Below are positions 26,158 to 35,471 of a stretch of DNA of 64,000 bases, in pieces. The notes beneath the pieces are model-generated. The model was not told the DNA's origin, ran no database searches, and saw nothing but the letters and a program-made list of their open reading frames with translations. The translations under genes were made by a program, and so were the position numbers. Source of the stretch: Lachnospiraceae bacterium. Lineage in GTDB: Bacteria; Bacillota_A; Clostridia; Lachnospirales; Lachnospiraceae. Numbering within the stretch: position 1 is the stretch's first letter; each line of letters begins with the position of its first letter. The stretch lies in the NCBI GenBank assembly GCA_021770615.1, contig JAETQR010000014.1, positions 1-64,000 on the forward strand, written 5' to 3'.

Positions 26158-27916
26158 TACGGCATTCCTCCTCCTTGATCGCAAAAAGTGTCTGAAACCT
26201 CTTACTGCTATTCTTCATCTCTCCCGGAGTTCCTGTCTCGACAATCTTACCTCCACTCATAAGAGCAACTTTATCACACAACATAACGGAACTTTGACGA
26301 TGTGCGATAACAATAGCGGTTCTTCCCTCCAACATCTTCTTCCATGCCTCATGGATCTGACACTCTGTCCTATTATCAAGCGCTGCTGTCGCCTCATCAA
26401 AAATAATGATCGGCGGATTTTTCAGATACACTCTGGCAATCGCTATTCTTTGCTTTTGGCCTCCTGATAACTGCCTGCCCTTTCTTCCGAGAATGGTTTC
26501 AAACCGGTCTTCCATTTCCATAACAAAATCATATACCCCCGCCGCCTTACATACACGGATCAAATCCTCTTCTGTTGCCTTTTCATTTCCAAGCATAATA
26601 TTATACCGGATCGTCCCATCAAAAATAAGAACGTCCTGCTGCACGACTCCGATCTTGTCGCGAATCGACTTAAGGGAACACTTTGAAATATCTTTTCCAT
26701 CTATTTTGATCTGGCCGGCATCCGGCTCATAAAAGCCAAGCAGCATATAACTTAACGTTGTCTTTCCGCAACCAGATTCCCCGACGACGGCCATTTTCTC
26801 CCCTGCCTTAATATGCAGGTCAAAATTTTTAATGATCGCATTTTTATCCTTATAACCAAAAGAAAGATTTACAAAATCAATCTCTCCCGCAGGAACAAAT
26901 AAAGTTTCCTTTCCCTGTCGCAAATCAACCGTAGGTCTTTCCATAAGATCCTTTATCCTCTGAATAATGGAAATCCGGTTCTGGGCATCCATGTAATTGC
27001 TGCTGACCTTCTGCAAGCTTTTTGTTAACGAAGAAAAATATGTCAACACGACAATTACAGAGCCAATCGACAATCCTTTATAAAATGCTAAAAAAGCTAA
27101 CACTGCATACAAAACCATTTGAATACATGTATTTACATTTGCATTAATATTTTCCGCTTTTAATGCTGCAATTCCCGCCTTTATATCTGTTTCGATCAAG
27201 GTGTCCTGATGCCTGTGAAAAATATGATTTACACGCTTCCAGGCTCCCAGTAAACGTATATCCTTCAGTGCGCTGAAAATCTCATATAACCAACTGATAT
27301 ATCCGCCATATGCTTCCTGATTGCGTCCCTTTTCCTCGCGTATTCTCTTTCCGAATTTCCATGAAGTATATACGGAAACAGGAACCATGATCGTTAATAC
27401 AAGTGCGATCCACGGACTGATCAAAAATGCAATAATAAGACAGATTACAATATTTATGTAATTATTGATATTGTGTATTAAATTTCTCACAATGAAATGA
27501 ACACACTCCATCACTTTCCACTGTATCAACTGTGCAATATCGCCATAATTTGAATCTGCCATCGCCTGGGCATCCATCTGCAAAACAATGGAAAACATAC
27601 GGCATCTCATGCGGTAAATAAGTTCATTCCAAAAAAATCCATACATCTCATACACTAAAAAATACAATATACAGGAAAAAACGGACAATCCTAAAAACAC
27701 CAAACTGATTTCAATAAATAATGGCAAATTTTGATAATACACGATCTGATTTATCATAATACCAAACAAAACCGGGGCAACCACACCAGCTAACGTATCG
27801 AATAACCAGCCAAAATAGAAAAGAACAACCTGCAAATGCATTTTATCCAAAAACTGATCAATAAATTTAACAGTCGAAAAGAAATTCAACCTTTCCGTAT
27901 TTGTTCTATTACTCAT
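26150..27916 (-). CDS. ABC half-transporter, first of pair 2
   Basis: About 588 residues with a full-length exporter layout: six membrane helices, then GESGCGKTT, QLSGGQKQR, IIIFDEATAALD, VIAHRQSS and a normal tail (GGKIVETGTPGEMK). I start at 27916 (MSNRTNTE) because GGAGG is 5 bases upstream; a longer frame to 27973 would overlap the small upstream gene and has no ribosome site. It is the complete partner of the shortened 24505 protein. Confidence 0.9.
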   Translation of the reverse strand: MSNRTNTERLNFFSTVKFIDQFLDKMHLQVVLFYFGWLFDTLAGVVAPVLFGIMINQIVYYQNLPLFIEISLVFLGLSVFSCILYFLVYEMYGFFWNELIYRMRCRMFSIVLQMDAQAMADSNYGDIAQLIQWKVMECVHFIVRNLIHNINNYINIVICLIIAFLISPWIALVLTIMVPVSVYTSWKFGKRIREEKGRNQEAYGGYISWLYEIFSALKDIRLLGAWKRVNHIFHRHQDTLIETDIKAGIAALKAENINANVNTCIQMVLYAVLAFLAFYKGLSIGSVIVVLTYFSSLTKSLQKVSSNYMDAQNRISIIQRIKDLMERPTVDLRQGKETLFVPAGEIDFVNLSFGYKDKNAIIKNFDLHIKAGEKMAVVGESGCGKTTLSYMLLGFYEPDAGQIKIDGKDISKCSLKSIRDKIGVVQQDVLIFDGTIRYNIMLGNEKATEEDLIRVCKAAGVYDFVMEMEDRFETILGRKGRQLSGGQKQRIAIARVYLKNPPIIIFDEATAALDNRTECQIHEAWKKMLEGRTAIVIAHRQSSVMLCDKVALMSGGKIVETGTPGEMKNSSKRFQTLFAIKEEECRNA

Positions 27917-27953
27917 TTTTCCTCCATTCAGACAAGTAATCCTGCCTTTGACA

Positions 27954-28361
27954 TTATTGCTTTGTATTTCCACCGTTTATAAATATATGTTTTAATAATG
28001 AGATCTCTGTCGTCTGAACATCAATATTTACCGTTTCCTTATCAGACAGATCATTCGGGGCCTCCGTTACGATATACCCATCCTTCACCTGGTATTCCAT
28101 GATCTTTTCCAGATATTCATCCCGTGACCGATAAATAAATACCGGGGTATCTGGTAATAACTCTCCTTCACCAAGCTTAACCTTTATATGCTCTCCTTCT
28201 TTTTCTACTGTTGTCTGCATGGTAGTATATACCGGTATTTTTACCCTGCTTCCGACAATGGCAAATGCTATGATCCCAAACAAAAGAAAAATAACAAAAC
28301 CGATTGGTTTCAGCACGAAAAAATTACTGAGCATCCTTCTCTTTCTACTTTGTCTCTCCAT
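27954..28361 (-). CDS. Small membrane-anchored protein, possible mini adaptor for ABC pair 2
   Basis: 135 residues: basic N-terminus, one membrane helix (about 17-38) and an outside domain of about 95 residues rich in beta-type sequence (IPVYTTMQTTVEK, EHIKVKLGEG). It is far shorter than HlyD-type membrane-fusion proteins, but the single anchor plus a beta domain at the head of an ABC exporter operon suggests a similar accessory role; this is inference. AAAGGGG precedes the ATG. No precursor peptide gene is evident nearby. I do not recognise the family. Confidence 0.6.
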   Translation of the reverse strand: MERQSRKRRMLSNFFVLKPIGFVIFLLFGIIAFAIVGSRVKIPVYTTMQTTVEKEGEHIKVKLGEGELLPDTPVFIYRSRDEYLEKIMEYQVKDGYIVTEAPNDLSDKETVNIDVQTTEISLLKHIFINGGNTKQ

Positions 28362-28486
28362 TTTTTCCCCTTTCCCGAAAATGTTTTTTGTAATAATTTT
28401 ATGCTATCAGATGACGTTCTTTTTCTCAATAACGTTATATTAGAACTTCTCACCCGTTTTCAACCAGCAGGCGAAAAACGAAAATT

Positions 28487-28511
28487 CTTTACTCCGCAAA
28501 TAGAGAAATTT
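28487..28511 (+). repeat. 25-base exact repeat, copy 1
   Basis: These 25 bases occur again in reverse complement at 36693-36717 with no mismatch. Both copies lie in intergenic sequence beside terminator-type hairpins. The match stops abruptly at both ends. Confidence 0.85.
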
Positions 28512-28520
28512 CCTCACAAC

Positions 28521-28553
28521 AAAAAGACCGCCGCTTTCGCGACAGTCTTTTTT
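28521..28553 (-). terminator. Terminator after spoVG
   Basis: AAAAAGAC pairs with GTCTTTTT, with CGC-GAAA-GCG inside; T-runs follow on both strands, so it can end leftward spoVG transcripts. Confidence 0.8.
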
Positions 28554-28563
28554 TGAAACATTT

Positions 28564-28839
28564 TTAATTTTCTTCCGGTAATTCATCTAGTGCCTGTTTA
28601 AAACGCTCCACTATTGCGTCCTGCAGTAAGCTCCTCATCTCACCGTTGATCGGATGGGCGATATCTCTGTACTCATCACCATGAGTCTTCTTGCTGGGCA
28701 TCGCAATAAACAATCCTTTCTCCCCCTCGATGACCTTAATATCGTGGACAACAAATGAATCATCAAATGTGACCGACGCTACTGCCTTCATCTTGGAGTC
28801 TTTGTTTACAACTCGAATGCGAATATCTGTGATTTGCAT
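28564..28839 (-). CDS. spoVG: Septation/sporulation regulator SpoVG
   Basis: 91 residues, typical length. It reads [10 protein letters not shown], then [10 protein letters not shown] and [10 protein letters not shown], the conserved SpoVG core. SpoVG binds nucleic acid and modulates septation, sporulation and surface genes in Firmicutes. AAGGAGG lies 9 bases before the ATG. It is downstream of glgD on the same strand (23-base gap) and closes with a terminator. Confidence 0.97.
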   Translation of the reverse strand: MQITDIRIRVVNKDSKMKAVASVTFDDSFVVHDIKVIEGEKGLFIAMPSKKTHGDEYRDIAHPINGEMRSLLQDAIVERFKQALDELPEEN

Positions 28840-28862
28840 CCTTCGCTTCCTCCTTACTGTTT

Positions 28863-29984
28863 TTACAGTACGTAACGCGCATTCTTTTCCAACACTATTT
28901 TGATTTTCTCCGGTTCTCCAACATAATTAGAGTTTGCTCGAATTGTATCATGGCTCTCAACGATGCAATTTTCAATGTAAGTATTATCGCCAATATACAC
29001 ATCATTTAAAATGATGGAATTGCGAATGGTACAGTTGTTACCTACGTACACTTCTTTAAACAAAATGGAATCGCTCACTTCGCCGTTGATAATACATCCA
29101 CTGGATATCAGGCTGTTTGTAACCTTTGAACCGGCGTTGTATTTGGCTGGTGGCAAATCCTCAATCTTTGAGGCAACCGTAGGATACTGATCAAAAAAGT
29201 AATCCCTGGTCTCACGATTGAGAAAATCCATATTGGTCCTAAAATAAGAATCAACTGTAGTAATATTGCTCCAGTATGAATCCATCTGATAAGCATATAT
29301 CTTTTTCAAGCCTCTGTAACGGATAAAGATATCTTTTACCAGATCAAATCCACCCTCGTCACCCGCTTTCTCGATCAATTCGATCAACTGTCTCCGGCGT
29401 ATCACATAAATACCCGTAGAGACCGTCGTCTTTGATGTAACGATCGGTTTTTCCTCATATTCTGTGACAAGTCCTGACTCATCTACAGAAACTACACCAA
29501 ATCTGCTTGGGTCATCCCTTTTCCCGAGATCCTTTGTCACAATGGTAATATCTGCATTTTTCTCCACATGATACTCCAACACTTTATTTAAGTCAAGCTT
29601 ATACACACAATCCCCCGAAGCGATCACCACGTATGGCTCATGGCTCTCTTTCAGAAAATCAATATTCTGTGCAATGGCATCCGCTGTTCCGCGGTACCAG
29701 TAACTGTTGTCCTGAGTCTGGGTAGGAGTAAATACAAATAATCCACCCTGTTTTCTACCGAAGTCCCACCATTTTGAAGAATTCAAATGCTGGGTCAACG
29801 ATTTTGAATTGTACTGGGTAAACACAGCAACCTTGCTGATATGAGAGTTTGCAACACTGCTAAGTGCAAAATCTATACTGCGATAGCCGCCTGCAATCGG
29901 TAACGCAGAGGTAGCTCTCTTCGTCGTAAGGTCAGTCATGCGTGCGCTGCTTCCACCAGCTAAAATAATACCTATCGCTCTCAT
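28863..29984 (-). CDS. glgD: Glucose-1-phosphate adenylyltransferase regulatory subunit GlgD
   Basis: 373 residues. A nucleotidyltransferase fold with [12 protein letters not shown] near the N-terminus and a left-handed helix of hexapeptide repeats at the C-terminus. In Firmicutes GlgD pairs with GlgC and is mainly regulatory; here the N-terminal loop reads SSARMTDLT in place of the canonical GSRLxxLT, consistent with weak or no catalysis. Its ATG overlaps the glgC stop, so the two are translated as a pair. Together they make ADP-glucose for glycogen. Confidence 0.95.
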   Translation of the reverse strand: MRAIGIILAGGSSARMTDLTTKRATSALPIAGGYRSIDFALSSVANSHISKVAVFTQYNSKSLTQHLNSSKWWDFGRKQGGLFVFTPTQTQDNSYWYRGTADAIAQNIDFLKESHEPYVVIASGDCVYKLDLNKVLEYHVEKNADITIVTKDLGKRDDPSRFGVVSVDESGLVTEYEEKPIVTSKTTVSTGIYVIRRRQLIELIEKAGDEGGFDLVKDIFIRYRGLKKIYAYQMDSYWSNITTVDSYFRTNMDFLNRETRDYFFDQYPTVASKIEDLPPAKYNAGSKVTNSLISSGCIINGEVSDSILFKEVYVGNNCTIRNSIILNDVYIGDNTYIENCIVESHDTIRANSNYVGEPEKIKIVLEKNARYVL

Positions 29985-31258
29985 AAAATGTCACCTGCCT
30001 TTATCAAAGTTCCGCCACCTTCGAGTACATTGTCTGGATAGTCCTCTTTCGTTGTCACCCCTGATATGGCAGTATTTTTCCCGATCGTAACACCATCCGG
30101 AATCACCGTGTTATCTCCGACCGTTACAAGATTAAATGCGTACACGTCTGGTTTTACCTGGTTCACAACATCGTCCTTACCAGCTCCCAGAACACAATCA
30201 GCCCCAATTACCGTATCCTCTGCTACGATCGTCTTGTCTAATGTTGTATTTTTCCCGATCCGCGTTGAATTCATGATAATGGAATCCCGGATCACTGCTC
30301 CTTCTTCGATAATGACATTCGAACCGATCACGGAATTGTGAACTTCCCCATACACTTCACAGCCATCCCCCATGATCGCCCTGTCTATGATCGAAGAGTC
30401 TGAAATATACTGCGGTCTAATCCACTCATTTTTCGTATAAATCTTCCAGAATTCCTCATAAAGATTAAATACAGGAATCAGATCGATCAATTCCATATTC
30501 GACTCCCAGTAGGAGCCCAGTGTTCCCACATCCTTCCAGTAACCATTGAACTCATAGGCAAAAACCCTGTCCCCACGCTCATGGCAGTACGGAATGATAT
30601 GCTTCCCAAAATCACATCCCGGCTGATCCCTCAGCGTAAGAAGCGCTTCCTTAAGAACCGGCCATGAAAAGATATAAATACCCATCGATGCGAGATTGCT
30701 CCTCGGCTGCTCCGGTTTCTCCTGGAATTCTAAAATCCTTCGACTGTCATCGGTAATGCAGACCCCAAACCGGCTGGCTTCTTCTAATGGTACCGGAATC
30801 GTAGCCAGTGTAATATCTGCATTATTGGACTTATGAAAGTCCAGCATTACCTGATAATCCATCTTGTATATATGGTCACCGCCCAATATCAGAACATAAT
30901 CCGGATTATAATAATCCATATATTTCAGATTCTGATAGATCGCATTTGCAGTACCTGTATACCATTCACTGCTTGTACTTTTCTCATATGGTGGAAGAAT
31001 AGAAACTCCACCGACATTCCGGTCCAGATCCCACGGAATCCCAATTCCGATATGAGTATTCAGCTTGAGCGGCTGGTACTGTGTAAGAACCCCCACCGTA
31101 TCCACCCCTGAATTGATACAATTACTCAATGGAAAATCAATGATACGATACTTTCCCCCAAAAGCAACAGCAGGTTTGGCTACATTTGCTGTCAGAACGC
31201 CAAGACGCGATCCCTGACCTCCAGCCAGTAACATAGCTATCATTTCTTTCTTGATCAT
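29981..31258 (-). CDS. glgC: Glucose-1-phosphate adenylyltransferase catalytic subunit GlgC
   Basis: About 425 residues. It converts ATP and glucose-1-phosphate to ADP-glucose. The nucleotide loop [14 protein letters not shown], the [10 protein letters not shown] block, [10 protein letters not shown] and FQEKPEQP motifs are intact, with C-terminal hexapeptide repeats. I start at [10 protein letters not shown] (31258), with AGGGGTGA just upstream; the longer frame to 31318 adds 20 residues not typical of GlgC. An extended -10 promoter lies at about 31335. Confidence 0.96.
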   Translation of the reverse strand: MIKKEMIAMLLAGGQGSRLGVLTANVAKPAVAFGGKYRIIDFPLSNCINSGVDTVGVLTQYQPLKLNTHIGIGIPWDLDRNVGGVSILPPYEKSTSSEWYTGTANAIYQNLKYMDYYNPDYVLILGGDHIYKMDYQVMLDFHKSNNADITLATIPVPLEEASRFGVCITDDSRRILEFQEKPEQPRSNLASMGIYIFSWPVLKEALLTLRDQPGCDFGKHIIPYCHERGDRVFAYEFNGYWKDVGTLGSYWESNMELIDLIPVFNLYEEFWKIYTKNEWIRPQYISDSSIIDRAIMGDGCEVYGEVHNSVIGSNVIIEEGAVIRDSIIMNSTRIGKNTTLDKTIVAEDTVIGADCVLGAGKDDVVNQVKPDVYAFNLVTVGDNTVIPDGVTIGKNTAISGVTTKEDYPDNVLEGGGTLIKAGDIL

Positions 31259-31334
31259 GTTATCATCACCCCTGTTGTAATTTAGTACCTGCAGAAGACG
31301 TGACCTCCTGCAAGCCATATAAACTTATAAAATG

Positions 31335-31363
31335 ATTATACCATACATTTGTAAAAAAACAAA
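31335..31363 (-). promoter_or_regulatory. Promoter of glgC-glgD
   Basis: Extended -10 (TGGTATAAT on the minus strand, hexamer 31335-31340) with a weak TTGTTT -35 at 31357-31362. It leaves a leader of about 70 bases before glgC. Confidence 0.55.
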
Positions 31364-31467
31364 TAATTTTCATAAATTTTTTTACTTTTTTTTTACTTTT
31401 TTGTTGAAATTGCACAAATCAAAATTCCTTTATTTTTACAATTTCACCTTTTAACTTGTATTTTTCA

Positions 31468-31473
31468 TATAAT
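31468..31473 (+). promoter_or_regulatory. -10 element of the murC promoter
   Basis: A perfect TATAAT 52 bases before the chosen murC start, in a T-rich divergent region; the -35 is poor (TTCACC, 18-base spacer). Confidence 0.4.
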
Positions 31474-31524
31474 AGATTTATACTTATAGAAGTTTATTAT
31501 TATAGAAGGGACGGTTTTCCAACC

Positions 31525-32928
31525 ATGTATAACATTGATTTCAGACACTCCCCTGGCGCAGACCAGATTTCTCAAACTGCGTATTTTATCGGCATTGGCG
31601 GCATCAGTATGAGCGGATTTGCCGAACTCCTCCAGACAATGGGATTTACCATCAGAGGTTCCGACCGGACAGAATCCAAAATCACGAAACATCTTGAAGA
31701 GCTTGGAATAAAAATAGTATATGAACAAACGGGGGAAAATATTACATCTGACATCGACTTTGTCGTATACACTGCCGCGATCGCAAAAGATAATCCGGAA
31801 TTTGTACGGGCAAAAGAATTGGGGCTTCCTATGATGGAGCGGGCAGACATGGTTGGCCAGATCATGAAAAACTATCCGACTGCGATTGCCGTCTCCGGAA
31901 CACATGGAAAGACCTCAACGACATCGATCGCCTCCCATATCCTTCTGGCTGCGGATATGGATCCCACCATATCGGTCGGTGGTATTCTTCCTGAGATCGG
32001 AGGAAATATCCGTGTGGGCAAATCCGAAAATTTTATTACAGAAGCCTGCGAGTATACAAACAGCTTTCTGAAATTCTTTCCTACGATCGGCATTATACTG
32101 AATATTGAAGCAGAGCATCTTGATTTTTTTAAAGATTTGGAAGATATCCGGAACAGTTTCCGCCGCTTTGCCTGCCTTATACCGGAAAATGGTACACTGA
32201 TCATCAATTCTGATATTGAACGGATCGGGGAACTCACAGACGGACTCTCCTGTCAGGTTTTGACTTACTCGGCAGATAACCCGGATGCAGACTTTTCCGC
32301 TGCGGATATCACCTTTGACCAAAGAGGCTGCGGCAGTTTTACTCTTGTTCATAATGGAAAGAAGGAAGAACATTACCAGTTAAATGTTGTAGGAAAACAC
32401 AATATTTCAAATACACTTGCCTGTCTTGCCCTCGCGTCCGTGCTGAAAATTCCGGCAGAATCTATTCAGTCAGGACTTTCCGCATACAGAGGGACCGAGC
32501 GGCGTTTTGAACACAAAGGAGAATATAACGGGGCCACTGTCATTGATGATTATGCCCATCATCCGACTGAAATACGCGCCACCCTTTCCTCCGCTAAAAA
32601 TTATCCCCACAAAACGCTGTGGGTTGCTTTTCAGCCCCACACGTATTCAAGGACCAAAAATTTTCTGGATGACTTTGCCGATGCCCTTTCTCTTGCTGAC
32701 CGGGTCGTGTTAGCTGACATTTATGCGGCAAGAGAAACAGATCCTGGGGATATTTCCTCCGAAGATCTGGCCAGAAAAATCCAGAAACTGGGAAAAGACG
32801 CCATTTATCTCAAAGATTTTCAAACAATCCAGAACTTTTTTGAAAAAAATTTAGTGAACGGTGATTTGTTGATAACTATGGGGGCGGGAAACATTGTAGA
32901 AGTTGGAGAATCTCTTGTGAATCAATAA
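31525..32928 (+). CDS. murC: UDP-N-acetylmuramate--L-alanine ligase
   Basis: About 467 residues. It adds L-Ala to UDP-MurNAc in cell-wall precursor synthesis. Visible are the N-terminal GIGGISMSG loop, the ATP loop VSGTHGKTST, NIEAEHLDFF, GKHNISNTLA and DDYAHHPTEI, all expected of MurC. I start at MYNIDFRHS (31525) because AAGGGA lies about 13 bases upstream and the longer frame to 31456 runs through the promoter. Its stop is followed directly by the DnaA-box cluster. Confidence 0.96.
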   Translation: MYNIDFRHSPGADQISQTAYFIGIGGISMSGFAELLQTMGFTIRGSDRTESKITKHLEELGIKIVYEQTGENITSDIDFVVYTAAIAKDNPEFVRAKELGLPMMERADMVGQIMKNYPTAIAVSGTHGKTSTTSIASHILLAADMDPTISVGGILPEIGGNIRVGKSENFITEACEYTNSFLKFFPTIGIILNIEAEHLDFFKDLEDIRNSFRRFACLIPENGTLIINSDIERIGELTDGLSCQVLTYSADNPDADFSAADITFDQRGCGSFTLVHNGKKEEHYQLNVVGKHNISNTLACLALASVLKIPAESIQSGLSAYRGTERRFEHKGEYNGATVIDDYAHHPTEIRATLSSAKNYPHKTLWVAFQPHTYSRTKNFLDDFADALSLADRVVLADIYAARETDPGDISSEDLARKIQKLGKDAIYLKDFQTIQNFFEKNLVNGDLLITMGAGNIVEVGESLVNQ

Positions 32929-32929
32929 G

Positions 32930-33129
32930 TTATCCACATTATCCACAGTCTTATCAACAATGTGTAGAAAAGTCAGACTGTGGATACTTTTTCACCTTTT
33001 TTAATCTGTGAATAACTTTATTTTAGGTGCGAAATCGTTTTAGTGGCGAAATTAGGTTGTTTTTCTGATTTTTTCTACATGAATAGTATGTCCTGTTTTC
33101 AGATATCCACACTATCCACATTATCCACA
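32930..33129. promoter_or_regulatory. DnaA-box cluster upstream of dnaD
   Basis: Three perfect TTATCCACA boxes (32930, 32939, 33121) and several one-off boxes: TTATCAACA at 32951, inverted GTATCCACA at 32979, inverted TTATTCACA at 33007, ATATCCACA at 33103 and CTATCCACA at 33112. Boxes at 32930/32939 and 33103/33112/33121 are spaced exactly 9 bases apart, head to tail. AT-rich sequence follows to about 33240. It covers most of the 333-base gap between murC and dnaD. DnaA binding is inferred from the consensus. Confidence 0.88.
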
Positions 33130-33261
33130 AGCTATATTCTACTGAAAAGGTACATTTTTTTTGCTATTTACAGAAATTCAAAATTAGGGTATTATCTAGA
33201 GTACAAAGTATTTTTTATGCTTTGGCTTTTGAGGATAGATTTCAGGAGGATGACACAACGT

Positions 33262-34338
33262 ATGGGGTTTTTATTGACAACTGAATTTACACAAAATATA
33301 ACACAGGTTCCAAATATTTTTATTGACGAATATATGCCTCATGCGAACGGAAGTTTTGTAAAAGTGTATTTATATTTGTTACGGCACACAGGTTCCGATA
33401 CATCTGCCCTGACGATCGAAAATATGGCGGACATGCTCTCCAATACGGAGACTGACATTGTGCGCGCTTTAAAATATTGGGAAAAACAAGGACTTCTTTC
33501 TATTACGGAGACAGACGGACAAATTGAAAAGATCTGCCTTCTTCCTGTTACCATTGCCCGGCAGAGAGACACCATTTTTTCAGAAATGGCCGCCACCCTG
33601 GACTCCCCGGAAACCATACCATTTCGAGAGCCGGGTACGGAGCCTTCTGCTGCTCCATCACTTCCCAAACGTCATACATATTCACCATTACAGGCAGAGG
33701 CGCTGAAAAAGGACTCCGAGATCGAATCCTGTCTCAGCATGGCGGAGGCATTGTTAGGAACAACTCTTGGCGATTCTCATATGCAGCTTATCCTGTATCT
33801 TATGTCTGACCTTGGCTTTTCGATGGAACTGGTCATAACACTATATGAGACTGCTTTGGCCAGAGGGAAAAGCAAACCGCGCTACATAGAGGCGATTGCA
33901 TTGGACTGGGCCAAAAAAGGGATACATACTTCGGAAGAAGCAGAAGCGGAAGCCTCTTCTTTCCACGGCATATATAAACTGGTTTCCAGCGCTCTGGGGA
34001 TCAAACGCACACTGGCTCCGGCAGAAAGGCGTATTATTGATAAATGGAAAGACTTTCAGTTTCCGGATGCTGTGATCGAGGAAGCATGCAGCCGCACCGT
34101 TCTCCAATCGGGCGATACAAATCTGAATTACACGACAAAGATCCTTGAGGACTGGCACAATAAAGGTGTCAGGAACCTGAAAGATATTGAGGATTGTGAC
34201 CGGTCTTATTTCCGGCAGAAAAATACGGCAAGAAACCGGATCACCCCGATCAATAAAAATAAATTTCAGAATTTCCCTCAAAGGGATTACTCCAAATCAG
34301 AGTCTGCCGATCTGGAAAGGCAGCTGCTCCAGCAGTAA
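33262..34338 (+). CDS. dnaD: DnaD-family replication initiation protein
   Basis: About 358 residues. An N-terminal winged-helix region (VKVYLYLLRHTG then TIENMADMLSNTETDIVRAL) is joined by a variable linker to two C-terminal DnaD/DnaB_2 helical modules (about 180-320), ending with the YIEAIALDWAKKGI and YTTKILEDWHNKGV repeats typical of this domain. In Firmicutes such proteins help open the origin and load helicase. AGGAGG lies 12 bases before the ATG at 33262; an in-frame ATG at 33250 touches the site and is unlikely. The upstream DnaA boxes suggest DnaA control. The loader gene follows. Confidence 0.9.
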   Translation: MGFLLTTEFTQNITQVPNIFIDEYMPHANGSFVKVYLYLLRHTGSDTSALTIENMADMLSNTETDIVRALKYWEKQGLLSITETDGQIEKICLLPVTIARQRDTIFSEMAATLDSPETIPFREPGTEPSAAPSLPKRHTYSPLQAEALKKDSEIESCLSMAEALLGTTLGDSHMQLILYLMSDLGFSMELVITLYETALARGKSKPRYIEAIALDWAKKGIHTSEEAEAEASSFHGIYKLVSSALGIKRTLAPAERRIIDKWKDFQFPDAVIEEACSRTVLQSGDTNLNYTTKILEDWHNKGVRNLKDIEDCDRSYFRQKNTARNRITPINKNKFQNFPQRDYSKSESADLERQLLQQ

Positions 34339-34397
34339 CCGCTTGACAAATATATAGTTGGGAGCACAGACAAAAAAAGCGAGGATAATTTTTCACT

Positions 34398-35399
34398 ATG
34401 CAGTTATTAAATGAACAATTTCAGGCCATCTATTCTGAGTACAATGAGACACAGCTGAAAAACAGCCGTCTTCTCCTCGAGAGACAAAAAGAAGTCCATG
34501 ATGCCATTCCCGAACTGAAGGAACTGGATGATACGATTGCTTCCTATTCTGTCGCTTCTGCGAGAGCCGCCTTTGATGGAGGCAAAGTGGACATGGAACA
34601 TCTCAAAAAGAGGATTTCTGATATTTCCCAAAAAAAAGAACTTCTTCTTTCACAAAACGGATATCCGTCAGATTATCTGCAGCCAGTGTATCGCTGTCCG
34701 GACTGCATGGATACCGGTTACATTGGAGATGAAAAATGTCACTGTTTTAAGAAAAAAATCGTGGAGTACCTGTATGAACAATCCAACCTGAAAGAAATAT
34801 TGGAGACGGATAATTTTTCCCATTTTTCAGAAGAATATTACCCGGATGATTACATCGAAGAAACGACCGGGCTCACACCGCGGGATAACATACGCAACAT
34901 TCACCGGACAGCCTTTTCATTCAGCAAAAACTTTTATGAAACACATGATAATCTTTTATTATATGGAAATACCGGCGTAGGAAAAACATTTCTCACACAC
35001 TGCATCGCCAGAGAAGCTCTTGATGATTCGCACACAGTCGTCTACCTGACTTCGATCGGGCTATTTGATATTTTAGAAAAAAATAAATTTGACAAGGACT
35101 TAAGTTCTGTGGAAAAAAGTGCCACCGTCTCTTATATTTTAAACTGCGATCTTCTTATTTTAGATGATCTGGGGACGGAATTAAACAACAGTTTTACTTC
35201 CTCACAACTCTACCGGGTGATCGACTTCCGTCTGATCCATCAAAAGTCCACGATCATTTCTACAAATCTTTCTTTCGATGATCTGCGTGAACAATACAGC
35301 GAACGCATTTTTTCAAGGATTACAAGCAGCTATTCCCTGCTAAAACTTACCGGGGATGACATCCGTCTTAAAAAGGCTATCCACGCCAGACATTCGTAA
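34398..35399 (+). CDS. dnaI: Helicase loader ATPase, DnaI/DnaC type
   Basis: 333 residues. An N-terminal helical part is followed by a zinc-binding motif (CPDCMDTGYIGDEKCHC, near 97-113), then an AAA+ ATPase with Walker A GNTGVGKT near 195, Walker B LLILDDLG near 253 and an arginine-finger region near the end. This layout matches DnaI, which delivers the replicative helicase to the origin together with DnaD. It lies 59 bases after dnaD on the same strand and is probably cotranscribed. GAGGATAA is about 12 bases before the ATG. Confidence 0.92.
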   Translation: MQLLNEQFQAIYSEYNETQLKNSRLLLERQKEVHDAIPELKELDDTIASYSVASARAAFDGGKVDMEHLKKRISDISQKKELLLSQNGYPSDYLQPVYRCPDCMDTGYIGDEKCHCFKKKIVEYLYEQSNLKEILETDNFSHFSEEYYPDDYIEETTGLTPRDNIRNIHRTAFSFSKNFYETHDNLLLYGNTGVGKTFLTHCIAREALDDSHTVVYLTSIGLFDILEKNKFDKDLSSVEKSATVSYILNCDLLILDDLGTELNNSFTSSQLYRVIDFRLIHQKSTIISTNLSFDDLREQYSERIFSRITSSYSLLKLTGDDIRLKKAIHARHS

Positions 35400-35403
35400 G
35401 ATA

Positions 35404-35423
35404 CCCCGCAGCAAACTGCGGGG
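35404..35423 (+). other. Hairpin between dnaI-like gene and prs
   Basis: CCCCGCAG pairs perfectly with CTGCGGGG around CAAA. No T-run follows, so it may be a processing or stability hairpin more than a terminator. Confidence 0.6.
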
Positions 35424-35471
35424 ATGAAATAAACACATAACATATTTTCACACTTTTTTGGAGGAGACATA

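Noticed and set aside
21127..28361. Lanthipeptide or other RiPP cluster
   Set aside because: ABC exporters are present, but there is no modification enzyme, no C39 peptidase domain and no convincing precursor peptide.
32930..33240. Chromosomal origin oriC
   Set aside because: The DnaA boxes and AT-rich stretch look origin-like, but dnaA, dnaN, rpmH or gidA-type neighbours are absent, so I call it only a DnaA-box cluster.
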